Made by a program: the position numbers and the translations under genes | Assembly: GCF_003289645.1 (NCBI RefSeq) | Contig: NZ_QLYX01000007.1 | Span: 293,299-357,298, forward strand | Direction: 5' to 3' | Length of the DNA stretch: 64,000 nucleotides | Source of the DNA: Actinomadura craniellae | Lineage (GTDB): Bacteria; Actinomycetota; Actinomycetes; Streptosporangiales; Streptosporangiaceae | Notes under the pieces: generated by a model | What the model saw: only the letters and a program-made list of their open reading frames with translations | Databases searched by the model: none | Told to the model about the DNA's origin: nothing | Shown: one piece after another, positions 52,240 through 60,925 of the stretch | Numbering within the stretch: position 1 is the first letter of the stretch | How the letters are laid out: each line of letters starts with the position of its first letter

Positions 52240-53045
52240 GGCCGGGGGCCGGTGGGGCGGTCGCGCAGGAACGCCGCGACGCCGTCCAGGACGCGGGCCA
52301 GGCCGAAGTCGAAGGCGCGGCCGGGGTCGTGGGCGGCCTGGTACTCCTGGCCTGCCGCGGTGCCGACCCGGGTGGCGACCGGGTAGCGGTCGGGGTCCAG
52401 GGCCCGCTGGAGCAGGGGGGCGTGGGCCTGCCACCACTGGGCGTCGGTCATGCCGGTGTCGCGTTCGGCGCGGGCGGCGTCCACGGCGACCCGGGCGGCG
52501 CCGTGGACGTAGTCCAGGACGAGGCTGAGCAGCAGGTCCATCTCGACGTCGGTGAGGTCGAGGCCGTCGAGGGCGCGCAGTTCCAGGTCGTACTTGGCGA
52601 TCAGGCCGGGGCCCAGGACGGGGCGGCTGGTGGCGACCTGCATCAGCCAGGGGTGCCGCAGGTACAGGTCCCGGTTGCGGCGGGCGATGCGTTCGAGCGC
52701 GGCCCGCCACCCCGCGGCCGGGCTCTCCGGCCCGACCGTCTCCCCGACCGCCTCCCTGACTGCTTCGGCGTAGACGGTGTCGAGCATGACGTCGATGAGT
52801 TCGGCCTTGCCCGGCACGTAGGTGTACAGGGACATGGCGGTGACGCCGAGGTGGTCGGCGACGCGCCGCATGGAGAGCGCGCCCAGCCCCTCGGTGTCGG
52901 CGAGTTCGATCGCGGCCCGGGCGACCTGCGGCACGGTCAACCGGGGCCGGGGGCCGCGCCGGGGGCGTTCGGCGGTGCCCCACAGCAGTTCGATGCTGCG
53001 CGCGGGGTCCCCGCCCCCGCCGTACTCGGTCGTCACCCGGGTCAT
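52236..53045 (-). CDS. TetR-family regulator (TetR_C_1 class)
   Basis: 269 residues: DNA-binding domain (LTVPQVARAAIELADTEGLG, then LSMRRVADHLGVTAMSLYTY, about 34-80) and a large TetR_C_1 ligand domain (FDFGLARVLDGVAAFLRDR at the end). The class includes tetracycline-type and exporter repressors. Two operator-like palindromes lie between it and the divergent helix-turn-helix/Clp-N gene pair at 53130-53959, which is the probable target. Confidence 0.9.
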   Translation of the reverse strand: MTRVTTEYGGGGDPARSIELLWGTAERPRRGPRPRLTVPQVARAAIELADTEGLGALSMRRVADHLGVTAMSLYTYVPGKAELIDVMLDTVYAEAVREAVGETVGPESPAAGWRAALERIARRNRDLYLRHPWLMQVATSRPVLGPGLIAKYDLELRALDGLDLTDVEMDLLLSLVLDYVHGAARVAVDAARAERDTGMTDAQWWQAHAPLLQRALDPDRYPVATRVGTAAGQEYQAAHDPGRAFDFGLARVLDGVAAFLRDRPTGPRP

Positions 53046-53080
53046 TCTCCCCCGAGCCGGGTTCGCGCGGCACGCACCCG

Positions 53081-53126
53081 TGTCAGTTGCGGTTGACACC
53101 CACCCGCATGTCAGCCTAGGCTGACA
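53081..53126. promoter_or_regulatory. Two TetR operators
   Basis: TGTCAGCCTAGGCTGACA (53109-53126) is a perfect 18-bp palindrome; TGTCAGTTGCGGTTGACA (53081-53098) has the same outer TGTCA/TGACA arms. They are 28 bp apart centre to centre, and the second ends three bases before the ATG at 53130. This arrangement fits repression of both divergent genes. Confidence 0.75.
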
Positions 53127-53129
53127 CAC

Positions 53130-53348
53130 ATGAGCAGGGTCAAGGAGCTCGCCGACGCCGTGGACGGCACCGACCCCGCGGCCGGGCTGGCGGCGGTGGC
53201 GGCACTGCGCGTCCTGCTGGAGGAACTGGAAGCCCTCCACGTCGACAACGCCCGCGCCCGCGGCTGGTCGTGGGAGGCCATCGCCACCGCGCTGGGCGTG
53301 CGCCGGCAGTCGGTCCACAAGAAACACGCCCGCCGGCGGCGGGGGTGA
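53130..53348 (+). CDS. Small helix-turn-helix protein
   Basis: 72 residues with a sigma-70 region 4/HTH-like motif at the C-terminus (ARARGWSWEAIATALGVRRQ SVHKK) and an N-terminal helix (AALRVLLEELEALHVDNA). Basic tail KKHARRRR. It is encoded 35 bases before the Clp-N protein gene, and this pair next to a TetR gene is a recurrent actinomycete cassette. It may be a DNA-binding partner of the Clp-N protein. Confidence 0.8.
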   Translation: MSRVKELADAVDGTDPAAGLAAVAALRVLLEELEALHVDNARARGWSWEAIATALGVRRQSVHKKHARRRRG

Positions 53349-53383
53349 GCGGGAATGCGCACAGTCGAACGCAGAGGTGAACG

Positions 53384-53959
53384 ATGACGATGTTCGGCCG
53401 GTTCTCCCCGGCGGCCCGGTCCGCGGTGCTGCGGGCCGCCGATCTGGCGGCCACCGCGGCGCGGCCCCGGATCGGCACCGAGTTCCTCCTGCTGGCCCTG
53501 TGCGAGGACGCGCACGTGCGGCCGGCCCTGCACCGGCAGGGCGTCACCCGCGCCCGCGTCCAGGCGGCGATCACCGAGGCGCTGGGCGCTCCCCGCCCCT
53601 ACGAGGAGGGAGAGCTGCTGGCCGCCCTGGGCATCGACCTGGCGGAGGTCCGCCGCCGCGCCCGCGCGGTCGCGCCCGGCCCGGGCCGGGCGTGGGAGTT
53701 GCGGCGTTCCCCGCTGTGGCCGCTGCGGGTGGCGGTGACCGGCCCGGGCCGCGACCTGCCGTTCACCGGGGGCGGCCGCAAGGTGCTCGAGGTCGCGCTG
53801 TGGCGGGGCCGGCGGGACGGTCGCGTCCCGGCCGGGCCCGGTGACCTGCTGCACGGGATCCTCGCCGACTCCCACAGCAACGCCGCACGCGTCCTGCGCC
53901 ACCTGGGGGCGCGGCCGTGCGCGCTCGTCGCCGCGCTGGAGCACCCGGACGCCGCCTGA
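53384..53959 (+). CDS. Clp N-terminal domain protein (orphan)
   Basis: 191 residues containing two Clp-N repeats (FSPAARSAVLRAADLAATAA, then GTEFLLLALCEDAHVRPALH; second copy around VALWRGRRDGRVPAGPGDLL HGIL). Clp-N domains are the substrate- and adaptor-binding heads of ClpC ATPases; here they stand alone, without an AAA module. It may act as adaptor or decoy for the Clp protease. It is co-transcribed with the small helix-turn-helix gene under a TetR repressor. Confidence 0.87.
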   Translation: MTMFGRFSPAARSAVLRAADLAATAARPRIGTEFLLLALCEDAHVRPALHRQGVTRARVQAAITEALGAPRPYEEGELLAALGIDLAEVRRRARAVAPGPGRAWELRRSPLWPLRVAVTGPGRDLPFTGGGRKVLEVALWRGRRDGRVPAGPGDLLHGILADSHSNAARVLRHLGARPCALVAALEHPDAA

Positions 53960-54116
53960 TCAGGCCCGGAACCCCGGAAAAGCTGCGGTGAGCCGCGAAG
54001 CAGGCGCATGACGGTTGCTGGTGAGGGGCGCCGGCCCTTTTCCGGGGAGGGCACGAGCCGGAACCGGGCGGTGCGTACTGGCGGGCTACCTTGCCCCTGC
54101 CGGTGCGGCGCGGTGT

Positions 54117-55226
54117 TCACCAGCTGATTGCGGCCGCCACCGGCCGGTGGTCGCTGCCGGTGGCCGGCAGCACCCGCGAACTTTCCGGCCGCACGCCTTT
54201 GACCAGGATCTCGTCGATCCGCGCCACCGGGAACTTCGCCGGCCAGCTGAAGCCGAAGCCGGCCCCGGCCGCGTCCTGGGCCGAGCGCAGCCGCGAGGTG
54301 ATGCCGTCGAACGCGCGGTCGTCCATGGTGCCGTTCAGATCGCCGAGCAGCACCACCCGCTCGTTCCGCTCGGCGGCGATGGCCTCGCCGAGCGCCTGCG
54401 CGTTCCTGTCCCGGTGGGCCGTCCAGAAGCCCGCCCGGGGATTGACCCGTGCGGACCCCAGGTGGGCCACGTACACCGCCAGCGGCCCGTGGCCGGTGGC
54501 CACGGTGGTGCGCAGCGCCCGGTTGTATTCCATCGTGACGTCGGCAGGCTTGGTGGCCGCCAGCGGCCCGGCGTCCATCATGATGTCGACCGGCTTGGTG
54601 TCGGCCAGCGGCAGCTTGCTCCACAGCCCGACCGTGCCTTGCACCGTGTGGTGCGGGTACGCGTTCGCCAACTCCTTCTCGTAGATGCCTCTGTCCTGCC
54701 GGGTCAGCTCCTGCAGGGCCAGCACGTCCGCGCCGGAGGCGGCCAGGGCGCGGGCGGTGCCGGCCGGGTCGGGGTTGTCGGCGCCGACGTTGTGGCTGGC
54801 CAGGGTGAGGTCGCCGCCCGGGTGGGACTTGTCGCCGAGCAGCCCGCCGAAGAGGTTCAGCCACACCATGACCGGCAGCAGTAGCGCGGCCACCGCGGCG
54901 GCGGAGCGCCGCCACAGCGCTCCGGCCAGCAGCACCGGCACGAACAGGCCGAACCATGGCAGGAAGGTCTCCACCAGGCTGCCGAGGTTCCCGACCCGGT
55001 TCGGGATCTTCGCGTGCAGCAGCATGACCAGGCCCAGCAGCAGCGCCAGCGCCGCGAGCACCGGGCCGCGCTTCCAGGGCCCCGGCCGGGAACCGATGAG
55101 GATCGCCCGGCGAAGGCCCCCGCGCCAGGTACCGGAGCCGGCATCCCGGGGGATGTCCGCGCCGCCCTGTCCGGTCTCCGCCGTGTCCACCTGCACCATC
55201 GCCTGTTCTCGCTTACTACCGGTCAC
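54117..55226 (-). CDS. Endonuclease/exonuclease/phosphatase family membrane protein
   Basis: 369 residues. A cytoplasmic start is followed by three hydrophobic segments (VLAALALLLGLVMLLHAKIP, TFLPWFGLFVPVLLAGALWR, SAAAVAALLLPVMVWLNLFG) and then an extracytoplasmic EEP domain: LASHNVGADN, VLALQELTR with the catalytic glutamate, VYVAHLGS, VVLLGDLNGT and the final GSDHRPVAAAI. Such proteins hydrolyse phosphodiester or phosphomonoester bonds outside the membrane. GTG 55226 is preferred (GAGGA seven bases upstream); ATG 55199 is possible. It follows the exported protein gene at 55338 by 111 bases on the same strand. Confidence 0.87.
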   Translation of the reverse strand: MTGSKREQAMVQVDTAETGQGGADIPRDAGSGTWRGGLRRAILIGSRPGPWKRGPVLAALALLLGLVMLLHAKIPNRVGNLGSLVETFLPWFGLFVPVLLAGALWRRSAAAVAALLLPVMVWLNLFGGLLGDKSHPGGDLTLASHNVGADNPDPAGTARALAASGADVLALQELTRQDRGIYEKELANAYPHHTVQGTVGLWSKLPLADTKPVDIMMDAGPLAATKPADVTMEYNRALRTTVATGHGPLAVYVAHLGSARVNPRAGFWTAHRDRNAQALGEAIAAERNERVVLLGDLNGTMDDRAFDGITSRLRSAQDAAGAGFGFSWPAKFPVARIDEILVKGVRPESSRVLPATGSDHRPVAAAISW

Positions 55227-55337
55227 TGCTGCATCCTCGGGTCCTGGGTGGGGTCGGCCTACATACGCGGGCGGCAAGGGCGTCCCGGTACACCTTTGCT
55301 CCGCGGCTTCAGGCTCCATGACGTTCGCGGGCGGTGT

Positions 55338-56633
55338 TCAGGTGGCTTTGCCGCGGGCGATGTAGAGGTTCATGTCGGTGAAGTCGAGGGTGATGTTGTA
55401 GGGCTTGTAGAAGGGGTGAAAGAAGGAGGCCAGCACGTCGAACCCGTTGCGGGCGGGCGATTGGTTCGGGTTCGCCACGCAGTAGACCTCCTGGGCGGCG
55501 GCGACGCCGAGGCGGATCTCCTTCGGGTAGCAGGGGTAGGCGACGGTGGGGTGGCTGTGGGCGAAGGTCTCCAGCGGGCGGTCGTGGTCGGTGCGGATCC
55601 GCAGCCGCTTGGCCGTTTCCCCGGACATGACCGCGGCGCTCTCGCTGGTTCCGCCGATGGACAGGCCCACCACCCGTGGGCCGGAGCCGGCGACGCTGCC
55701 CCTGCTGTGGAGCATGTGCTCACGGGCCAGCCACAGCGGCAGGGGTTTGGCGCCCGCCCGTTCGGCGTTGGCGCGTGCCCTGCCGGCCGTTGTCGGGGTG
55801 CGGCGGCGCAGGATCAGCGACCGGCCGGCGTAGTCGAAGGTGGTCAGCAGGTGGTAGAAGACCCACGTGCCGATGATGCCGTCATTGGGCCCCCCGGGCG
55901 AAGCCTGGTCCGACTCCGACCACTGCACGGGGATGTTGCGCAGTTCGATGCCGCCCAGCTTGAAGGAGTCCAGCACCCCGAAGTACTGCCATGCGGTGCC
56001 GTTCAGGTAATCGATCTGTTGCTCGGCCACGGGGCTCAGCCCGGCTTCCCTGGCCACGTCCGCGGACATGCCCAGCCATGGGGCGCCGGTGTAGAACATG
56101 AAGCGCTTCGCCGGTCCGCCGTTGACCGAGGCCTCGACCAGCGGTGACGGGTCCGTCTGCTGCCAGGGCAGCCGCGCGATGTCGCCGTGGATCTGGTACG
56201 GCTCGCCGCGGACCGCCCCGAACCAGGTGGCGAAGACCTCCTTGCCGGCCGCTTGCCAGCGTGGTACGGAGAGGGAGAGCTTGTCCTGCCGGATGTAGCA
56301 GTCGGCCAGGAACCGGTTGGTGTCCTTGTCGTCGGGCGCCAGCCTGAGGGCCATCGTGAGGTACTTCTCGGCCTCGGCGAACTCGTTGCCCAGGAGCCCG
56401 ACATGGCCGCGCTGGCGGGCCGCGTGCACATTCTCGGGGTCGTTTTTCAGGATCTCCTCGTACGCGCGGCCGGCCTGCTCGAACTTCCCGGCCTTGAACA
56501 GCGCGTCCGCGTCACCGCTGTCGGCGTGTGCGGTGGCCGCCTCGCCCAGCAGCGGCGCGGTCGCGGCGGCGCCGGCCACCACGGCGGCGCCGCGGAGCAG
56601 CGAACGCCGGTCCCATGCTCCGTCATCAGCCAC
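55338..56633 (-). CDS. Exported TPR protein with degenerate retropepsin-like domain
   Basis: 431 residues. A twin-arginine signal (DRRSLLRGAAVVAGAAATAP, about 8-27) leads into TPR-like helices (DADALFKAGKFEQAGRAYEE through ALRLAPDD, about 41-100). The rest resembles a pepsin/retropepsin-type fold: FMFYTGAPWLGMSADVAREA stands where catalytic DTGA is expected, with tyrosine in place of aspartate, and DGIIGTWVFYHLLTTFDYAG is the family-typical later segment. The protease is therefore probably inactive, serving as a binding protein. Start ATG 56633. Export by Tat is inferred from the signal. Confidence 0.8.
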   Translation of the reverse strand: MADDGAWDRRSLLRGAAVVAGAAATAPLLGEAATAHADSGDADALFKAGKFEQAGRAYEEILKNDPENVHAARQRGHVGLLGNEFAEAEKYLTMALRLAPDDKDTNRFLADCYIRQDKLSLSVPRWQAAGKEVFATWFGAVRGEPYQIHGDIARLPWQQTDPSPLVEASVNGGPAKRFMFYTGAPWLGMSADVAREAGLSPVAEQQIDYLNGTAWQYFGVLDSFKLGGIELRNIPVQWSESDQASPGGPNDGIIGTWVFYHLLTTFDYAGRSLILRRRTPTTAGRARANAERAGAKPLPLWLAREHMLHSRGSVAGSGPRVVGLSIGGTSESAAVMSGETAKRLRIRTDHDRPLETFAHSHPTVAYPCYPKEIRLGVAAAQEVYCVANPNQSPARNGFDVLASFFHPFYKPYNITLDFTDMNLYIARGKAT

Positions 56634-56834
56634 GGCCTTCCCCTTTCGTGATCCGCCTTCCGCCGCAACTTTCTCCCACGGACGGTCACAGCACGGTGCC
56701 CGAGGCTGTGACCCGGCTGTGACCCGGGTGCGCGGCCGGAGCCGGGTGGTGCGGACTCCGCGACGGCCTGCGAAGCCCGGGCATCATGCTCTCGACAGGG
56801 ACCGGTGGCCCGTACGGGCCGCGGGGCCCGGGTG

Positions 56835-57788
56835 TCAGGGCCGGCGGTCGGCCTGGGCGTGCAGCGTGGCGGCCAGGTCGCGGACGGCGTCGCGTAGTTC
56901 GTCGGGTCGGCGGATCACGAAGGGCCGACCCAGGCCGGCGAGCATCATCGCCATCCCGTCCAGCCGTTCGGCCCGGGTGCGCAGCAGCACCCCGCCGTCG
57001 ACCTCGGTGAGGCCGCCCACCGAGGGCGGTATCCGGGTGCGGGCCTCGGCCAGGCCGGTCTCCAGGACCACTTCGACCTCGTGGGAGTAGGGGACGGCGG
57101 CCAGCGCGGCGGTCACCTGACCGATCGGGTCGGCGTCGCCGGGCGGCTGGAAGGTCTCGGTGCGCGGTTCGGCCGACAGCACCCGGTCCACCCGGAAGGT
57201 GCGCCGCTCGCCGCTGCGGTGGTCGTGCCCGGTGACGTACCAGCGGCCGGAGTGGAACACCAGCCCGTGCGGGTCGAGGTCGCGTTCGGTTTCGGTGCCC
57301 TGGAAGGAGCGGTACCGGATCCGGGCCCGGCGGTGCTCGCGGGCCGCCGCGGCGAGGGTGAGCACGGCGGTGACGTCGGGCGCCACGCCCGGGCGGGGGG
57401 CGAGGGTGAAGCCGAGGGTGTCCTGCAGTGCCCGTACCCGGTCGCGCAGCGCGGCGGGCAGTACCCGCCCCACCTTGGCCAGGGCGCTTTCGGTGGCCGC
57501 GTCGGGCAGGCCGATGCGGCGGCCGGCCAGCAGGCCCAGCACCACGGCGGTGGCCTCGTCGTCGGTGAGCATGAGCGGGGGCAGCTTGAAGCCGGGCATC
57601 AGCCGGTACCCGCCGTGGCGGCCTCGTTCGGCCACCACGGGGACGCCCAGGTCGGCCAGGCGCAGCGCGTAGCGCCGCACGGTGCGGGTGTCGACGTCGA
57701 GCCGCCGGGCGAGTTCGGCGCCGGTCAGCCGGGGGTGCGCCTGCAGCAGTTCCAGCATGGTCAGCACCCGGGTGGTGGGATGTGACAC
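56835..57788 (-). CDS. YafY/WYL-domain transcriptional regulator
   Basis: 317 residues: HTH_11 domain (LTGAELARRLDVDTRTVRRY, about 20-39) and WYL domain (SGRWYVTGHDHRSGERRTF, about 180-198). It starts at GTG 57788 and is divergent from the alpha/beta hydrolase gene at 57869 across 80 bases. CTGTCCG-TAT in this gap (57815-57826) resembles CTGTCCG-TAT in the gap of the other WYL gene (11171-11183), a possible shared recognition element or promoter. Confidence 0.9.
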   Translation of the reverse strand: MSHPTTRVLTMLELLQAHPRLTGAELARRLDVDTRTVRRYALRLADLGVPVVAERGRHGGYRLMPGFKLPPLMLTDDEATAVVLGLLAGRRIGLPDAATESALAKVGRVLPAALRDRVRALQDTLGFTLAPRPGVAPDVTAVLTLAAAAREHRRARIRYRSFQGTETERDLDPHGLVFHSGRWYVTGHDHRSGERRTFRVDRVLSAEPRTETFQPPGDADPIGQVTAALAAVPYSHEVEVVLETGLAEARTRIPPSVGGLTEVDGGVLLRTRAERLDGMAMMLAGLGRPFVIRRPDELRDAVRDLAATLHAQADRRP

Positions 57789-57868
57789 AGACCACTCCCT
57801 TAATGCGGGCGGGTTCTGTCCGGTATTGATTCTAGCGTGGGGGCATCACGGCGACGGAAGGAACGACA

Positions 57869-58612
57869 ATGGCGACGTACGTGCTGGTTCCCGGGTTCTG
57901 GCTGGGCGGCTGGGCCTGGGAGGAGGTGGCGCGGGAGTTGCGCGCCGGCGGCCACGACGTCCACCAGGTGACCCTCACCGGCCTCGCCGAGCGGGCCGCC
58001 GAGGCCGGCCCCGGCACCGACCTGGAGACCCACATCACCGACATCACCGCCCTGATCGAGGACGCCGATCTGCGCAAGGTGGTCCTCGTCGCGCACAGCG
58101 GCGGCACCAACCCGGTCACCGGCGCCGCCGACCGGCTGCCCGACCGCGTCCGGCGCGTCGTCTACGTCGACTGCGGCCCGATGCCCGACGGCATGGCCCA
58201 GTTGGACTTCCACGAACCCGCCGAGCGCGCCGCGGTGCGGCACCAGATCGCCGCCGAGGGCGGCGGCCGGTGGGTGCCGGTACCATCGTTCACCCCCGGC
58301 GGCCAGGAGCCGGGGGAACTGGCCGGGCTGACGCCCGAGCACCTGGCGGAGCTGCGCGAGCGCGGCACCCCGCACCCGGCGGCCGCCGCCGCACAGCCGC
58401 TGCACCGCCCGGCCCGGCTGCCGGACCACCCGCGGACGCTGATCGCCTGCACCTTCCCGGTCGCGGCCGTCGAGCATCTCGTGGCCGGCGGCAACCCGGT
58501 GTTCGCCCTGATGGCCGGCCCGGAGTGGACCTACCGGGAGCTACCCACCGGGCACTGGCCGATGTTCTCGCGCCCGCGGGAACTGGCGGCGCTGCTGGCC
58601 GAGGCGGCCTGA
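57869..58612 (+). CDS. Alpha/beta hydrolase (salicylate esterase-like)
   Basis: 247 residues: YVLVPGFWLGGWAWEEVARE holds the oxyanion-hole turn, VVLVAHSGGTNPVTGAADRL (about 70-89) the nucleophile serine, and PTGHWPMFSRPRELA the catalytic histidine near the C-terminus. The group includes plant methyl-salicylate esterase-like and actinomycete polyketide-modifying hydrolases; the substrate is unknown. GGAAGGA precedes the ATG. It is divergent from a WYL regulator and probably its target. Confidence 0.88.
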   Translation: MATYVLVPGFWLGGWAWEEVARELRAGGHDVHQVTLTGLAERAAEAGPGTDLETHITDITALIEDADLRKVVLVAHSGGTNPVTGAADRLPDRVRRVVYVDCGPMPDGMAQLDFHEPAERAAVRHQIAAEGGGRWVPVPSFTPGGQEPGELAGLTPEHLAELRERGTPHPAAAAAQPLHRPARLPDHPRTLIACTFPVAAVEHLVAGGNPVFALMAGPEWTYRELPTGHWPMFSRPRELAALLAEAA

Positions 58613-58653
58613 CTTCGCCCCGAATCCGCGCACCGAATCCGCTCGGGTCCTGC

Positions 58654-59934
58654 TCAGGGTGTGGTGAAGGTGCAGGGCAGGCGTTTGTAGCCGTTGATGA
58701 AGGCCGACACCAGCCGGTCCGGCTCCCCGTTCGCGTGCAGGTCGGGGAGCCGGGTGAACAGTTCGCGGAACATCACGGTGATCTCCCGGCGGGCCAGGTT
58801 GGCGCCCAGACAGAAGTGCGGGCCGGGCCCGCCGAACCCCACGTGCGGGTTGGGTGAGCGGGTGATGTCGAAAACATCGGGGTCGGTGAAGACGCTCTCG
58901 TCGCGGTTGGCGGAGTTGTAGAACAGCATCACCTTGTCGCCGGCCCGGTAGGTGTGGCCGTTCATCTCGTGGTCGCGGGTGACGTTGCGGCGGAACGCGA
59001 TCACGGGGGTGGCGTACCGCACGATCTCCTCCACCGCCCCGCCGATCCGGCCCTCGAAGTCCTCCAGCAGCAGTGCGCGCTGGTCGGGGAAGTCGGTGAA
59101 CAGCTTGAGCCCGTGCGCGATCGCGGTCCGGGTCGTCTCGTTGCCGGCGACCACCAGCAGCAGGAAGAACGTGCCGAACTCCCGCACGGTCAGCCGCTCA
59201 CCGTCGACGTTGCCGTTGACCAGCACGGAGGTCAGGTCGTCGGTGGGTTCGGCGCGGCGTTCGCGGCCGAGCCGGGCGGCCAGGCGGTGCAGTTCGCGGG
59301 CCGCCCGGGCCACCCTGAGCAGTCCCAGCCCGGTGCGCAGCTTGCCCATCTCGGGGGTGACCCCGGTGTACTCGGGGTCGGTGTTGCCCAGGGTGATGTT
59401 GGTCAGCGTGATGACCCGCCGGTGGTGGCGTTCGGGGATGCCGAGCATGTCGCAGATGACCTCGACCGGCAGCCGGGCCGCGACCTGGGCGACGAAGTCG
59501 CCGGGCCCGGCGGCGACCAGTTCGTCGACGATCCGGACGGCGCGGCTGTGCACGTCGTTCTCGGTGCGCTCCAGCATCCGGGGGCTGAAGGCCCGCGAAA
59601 CGATCCGGCGGATCTTGGCGTGCCGCGGGTCGTCCATGTTGATCATCGAGTCGATGTACCGGCCGATCCAGCTCGGCGCGTCGACGATCGTGGTGGCGTT
59701 GGGTTCGCTGCTGAAGATCTCGCTGTTGCGGCTGGCCTCGGCCACGTCCGCGTGCCGCACCAGCGCCCAGTACCCGGCCCCGGGGCGGGTGAAGGGGATC
59801 TCCGGGTCGGGGTAGCGGACGGGCCCGTCCAGGGTGCGCAGCGCGGCGAACCCCGCCGCGCGCTCCTGGAGCGGCTGCTCCCAGAAGCTCAGATCGTTGA
59901 TGTCGGGGATCGCCGCCGACTCCTGGATGGACAT
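58654..59934 (-). CDS. Cytochrome P450
   Basis: 426 residues. The I-helix oxygen motif is LLVVAGNETTRTAI, the ExxR motif is in AVEEIVRYATPV, and the haem-cysteine loop is VGFGGPGPHFCLGANLARRE. SFWEQPLQERAAGFAALR at the start and the general pattern are close to the CYP124/125/CYP111-like group of actinomycetes that hydroxylate terpenoids, sterols or fatty acids. The ATG at 59934 has GGAAGGCGG upstream. No ferredoxin gene is adjacent. The promoter region has TTGACA and an AT-rich palindrome. Confidence 0.92.
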   Translation of the reverse strand: MSIQESAAIPDINDLSFWEQPLQERAAGFAALRTLDGPVRYPDPEIPFTRPGAGYWALVRHADVAEASRNSEIFSSEPNATTIVDAPSWIGRYIDSMINMDDPRHAKIRRIVSRAFSPRMLERTENDVHSRAVRIVDELVAAGPGDFVAQVAARLPVEVICDMLGIPERHHRRVITLTNITLGNTDPEYTGVTPEMGKLRTGLGLLRVARAARELHRLAARLGRERRAEPTDDLTSVLVNGNVDGERLTVREFGTFFLLLVVAGNETTRTAIAHGLKLFTDFPDQRALLLEDFEGRIGGAVEEIVRYATPVIAFRRNVTRDHEMNGHTYRAGDKVMLFYNSANRDESVFTDPDVFDITRSPNPHVGFGGPGPHFCLGANLARREITVMFRELFTRLPDLHANGEPDRLVSAFINGYKRLPCTFTTP

Positions 59935-59973
59935 CGCCTGCCGCCTTCCGTTTCGCCTGCCGACGGCCATCGT

Positions 59974-59987
59974 CAAATAAGCATTTG
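59974..59987. promoter_or_regulatory. AT-rich inverted repeat in the P450 promoter
   Basis: CAAAT-AAGC-ATTTG, 5-bp arms, 39 bases upstream of the P450 start and next to TTGACA on the same strand (complement of 59991-59996). A TetR-type operator is possible. Confidence 0.45.
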
Positions 59988-60270
59988 GTTACTGTCAATG
60001 GGGGGCGGGTGTTGCCTGCGGCACCCGCCCCGGTCATGGCCGGGTCACGGCCGGGACGCACGGCGGCGCGGTCACCGTATCGCCGCCGCGGCAACAAGCC
60101 CATCTGACGATGTCATTCCACAATCGGAATTGATTTCCTTGCCTGATGACGCCGGGTCCGGCACGCCGGTCCAGGAAGGTGGTGATCTACTTGCCCGGAC
60201 CGGGCCGGATCCGGCCCCGAAATACGGCAGGATTTGTCCTGCGTCTCGGCAGTGCAGGGGGAGGTACGGG
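59988..60270. other. Gene-free region between the P450 and a hypothetical gene
   Basis: Together with the P450 promoter this gap is about 335 bases. It contains no open frame that I can support. The right end carries the ribosome-binding site GGGGGAGG of the next gene; the middle is moderately GC-rich with no repeat or hairpin of note. Confidence 0.5.
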
Positions 60271-60915
60271 GTGAGTCGTCGGCTGCTTCGGCTGGGCGTC
60301 CGGGTGCCCCCGGACAAGTGCGTGTTCCGGGTCCACGGCCTGGGCGCCGATCCCGGCGGCATGCAGGCCCCACCCCGGCCGGTGGGCACCCTGCTCAGCG
60401 TCGGCTACGACCAGATGTGGATCGCCAGCCTCCAGGACGACGTCGACGTCACCGTGCTGCTGGAGGAATGGGACGCCCACCCCCCGCCCGGGCCCGAACC
60501 CTGGGAGGAGGAATCGGAGCAGGAACTGTACCTGCGCGGCGCGGTCGCCATCAGCACCTCCGCCGCCGAGCCGGTGCTGCACGGCGTCCGGCTGCTGGGT
60601 GGGGTGGGCCGCTACCGGGTACGGGTGCGGGCCCGGTACCGCACCGAGATCGCCCGCCTCTACGACGGGCTGCTGGACCGGTTCCGCTCGGGGTTCAGCC
60701 AGGAGTTCCAGGCCGCCCTGCGGGAACTGCAGGGCGTGGAGCACTACCTGGTGCAACTGTGGCCGTCCGCGCCGACCGGACCGCAGCGGGTGGTGGCCGA
60801 CTCGGCCTTCGACCCGCTGACCGCGCCCGCCGCCGCCCTGCCGGTGCCCGCGCCGGCCGAGGAGACCGGGCCGCTACCGGCCCTGCCCGAAACACCCGAA
60901 CCGGTTTCGGATTGA
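60271..60915 (+). CDS. Hypothetical protein
   Basis: 214 residues from GTG 60271 (ribosome-binding site GGGGGAGG nine bases upstream). The body is soluble and rich in charged residues; LLRLGVRVPPDKCVFRVHGL and VGRYRVRVRARYRTEIARLY suggest a beta-rich core. No domain is recognised. The C-terminal 35 residues are proline- and alanine-rich and probably disordered. It precedes the thioesterase gene by ten bases and is probably co-transcribed with it. Confidence 0.72.
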   Translation: MSRRLLRLGVRVPPDKCVFRVHGLGADPGGMQAPPRPVGTLLSVGYDQMWIASLQDDVDVTVLLEEWDAHPPPGPEPWEEESEQELYLRGAVAISTSAAEPVLHGVRLLGGVGRYRVRVRARYRTEIARLYDGLLDRFRSGFSQEFQAALRELQGVEHYLVQLWPSAPTGPQRVVADSAFDPLTAPAAALPVPAPAEETGPLPALPETPEPVSD

Positions 60916-60925
60916 ATAGCGCACC

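Noticed and set aside
57781..57787. A further TGTCACA on the minus strand
   Set aside because: It lies within the first codons of the WYL gene and no GTC box follows at 15-16 bases.
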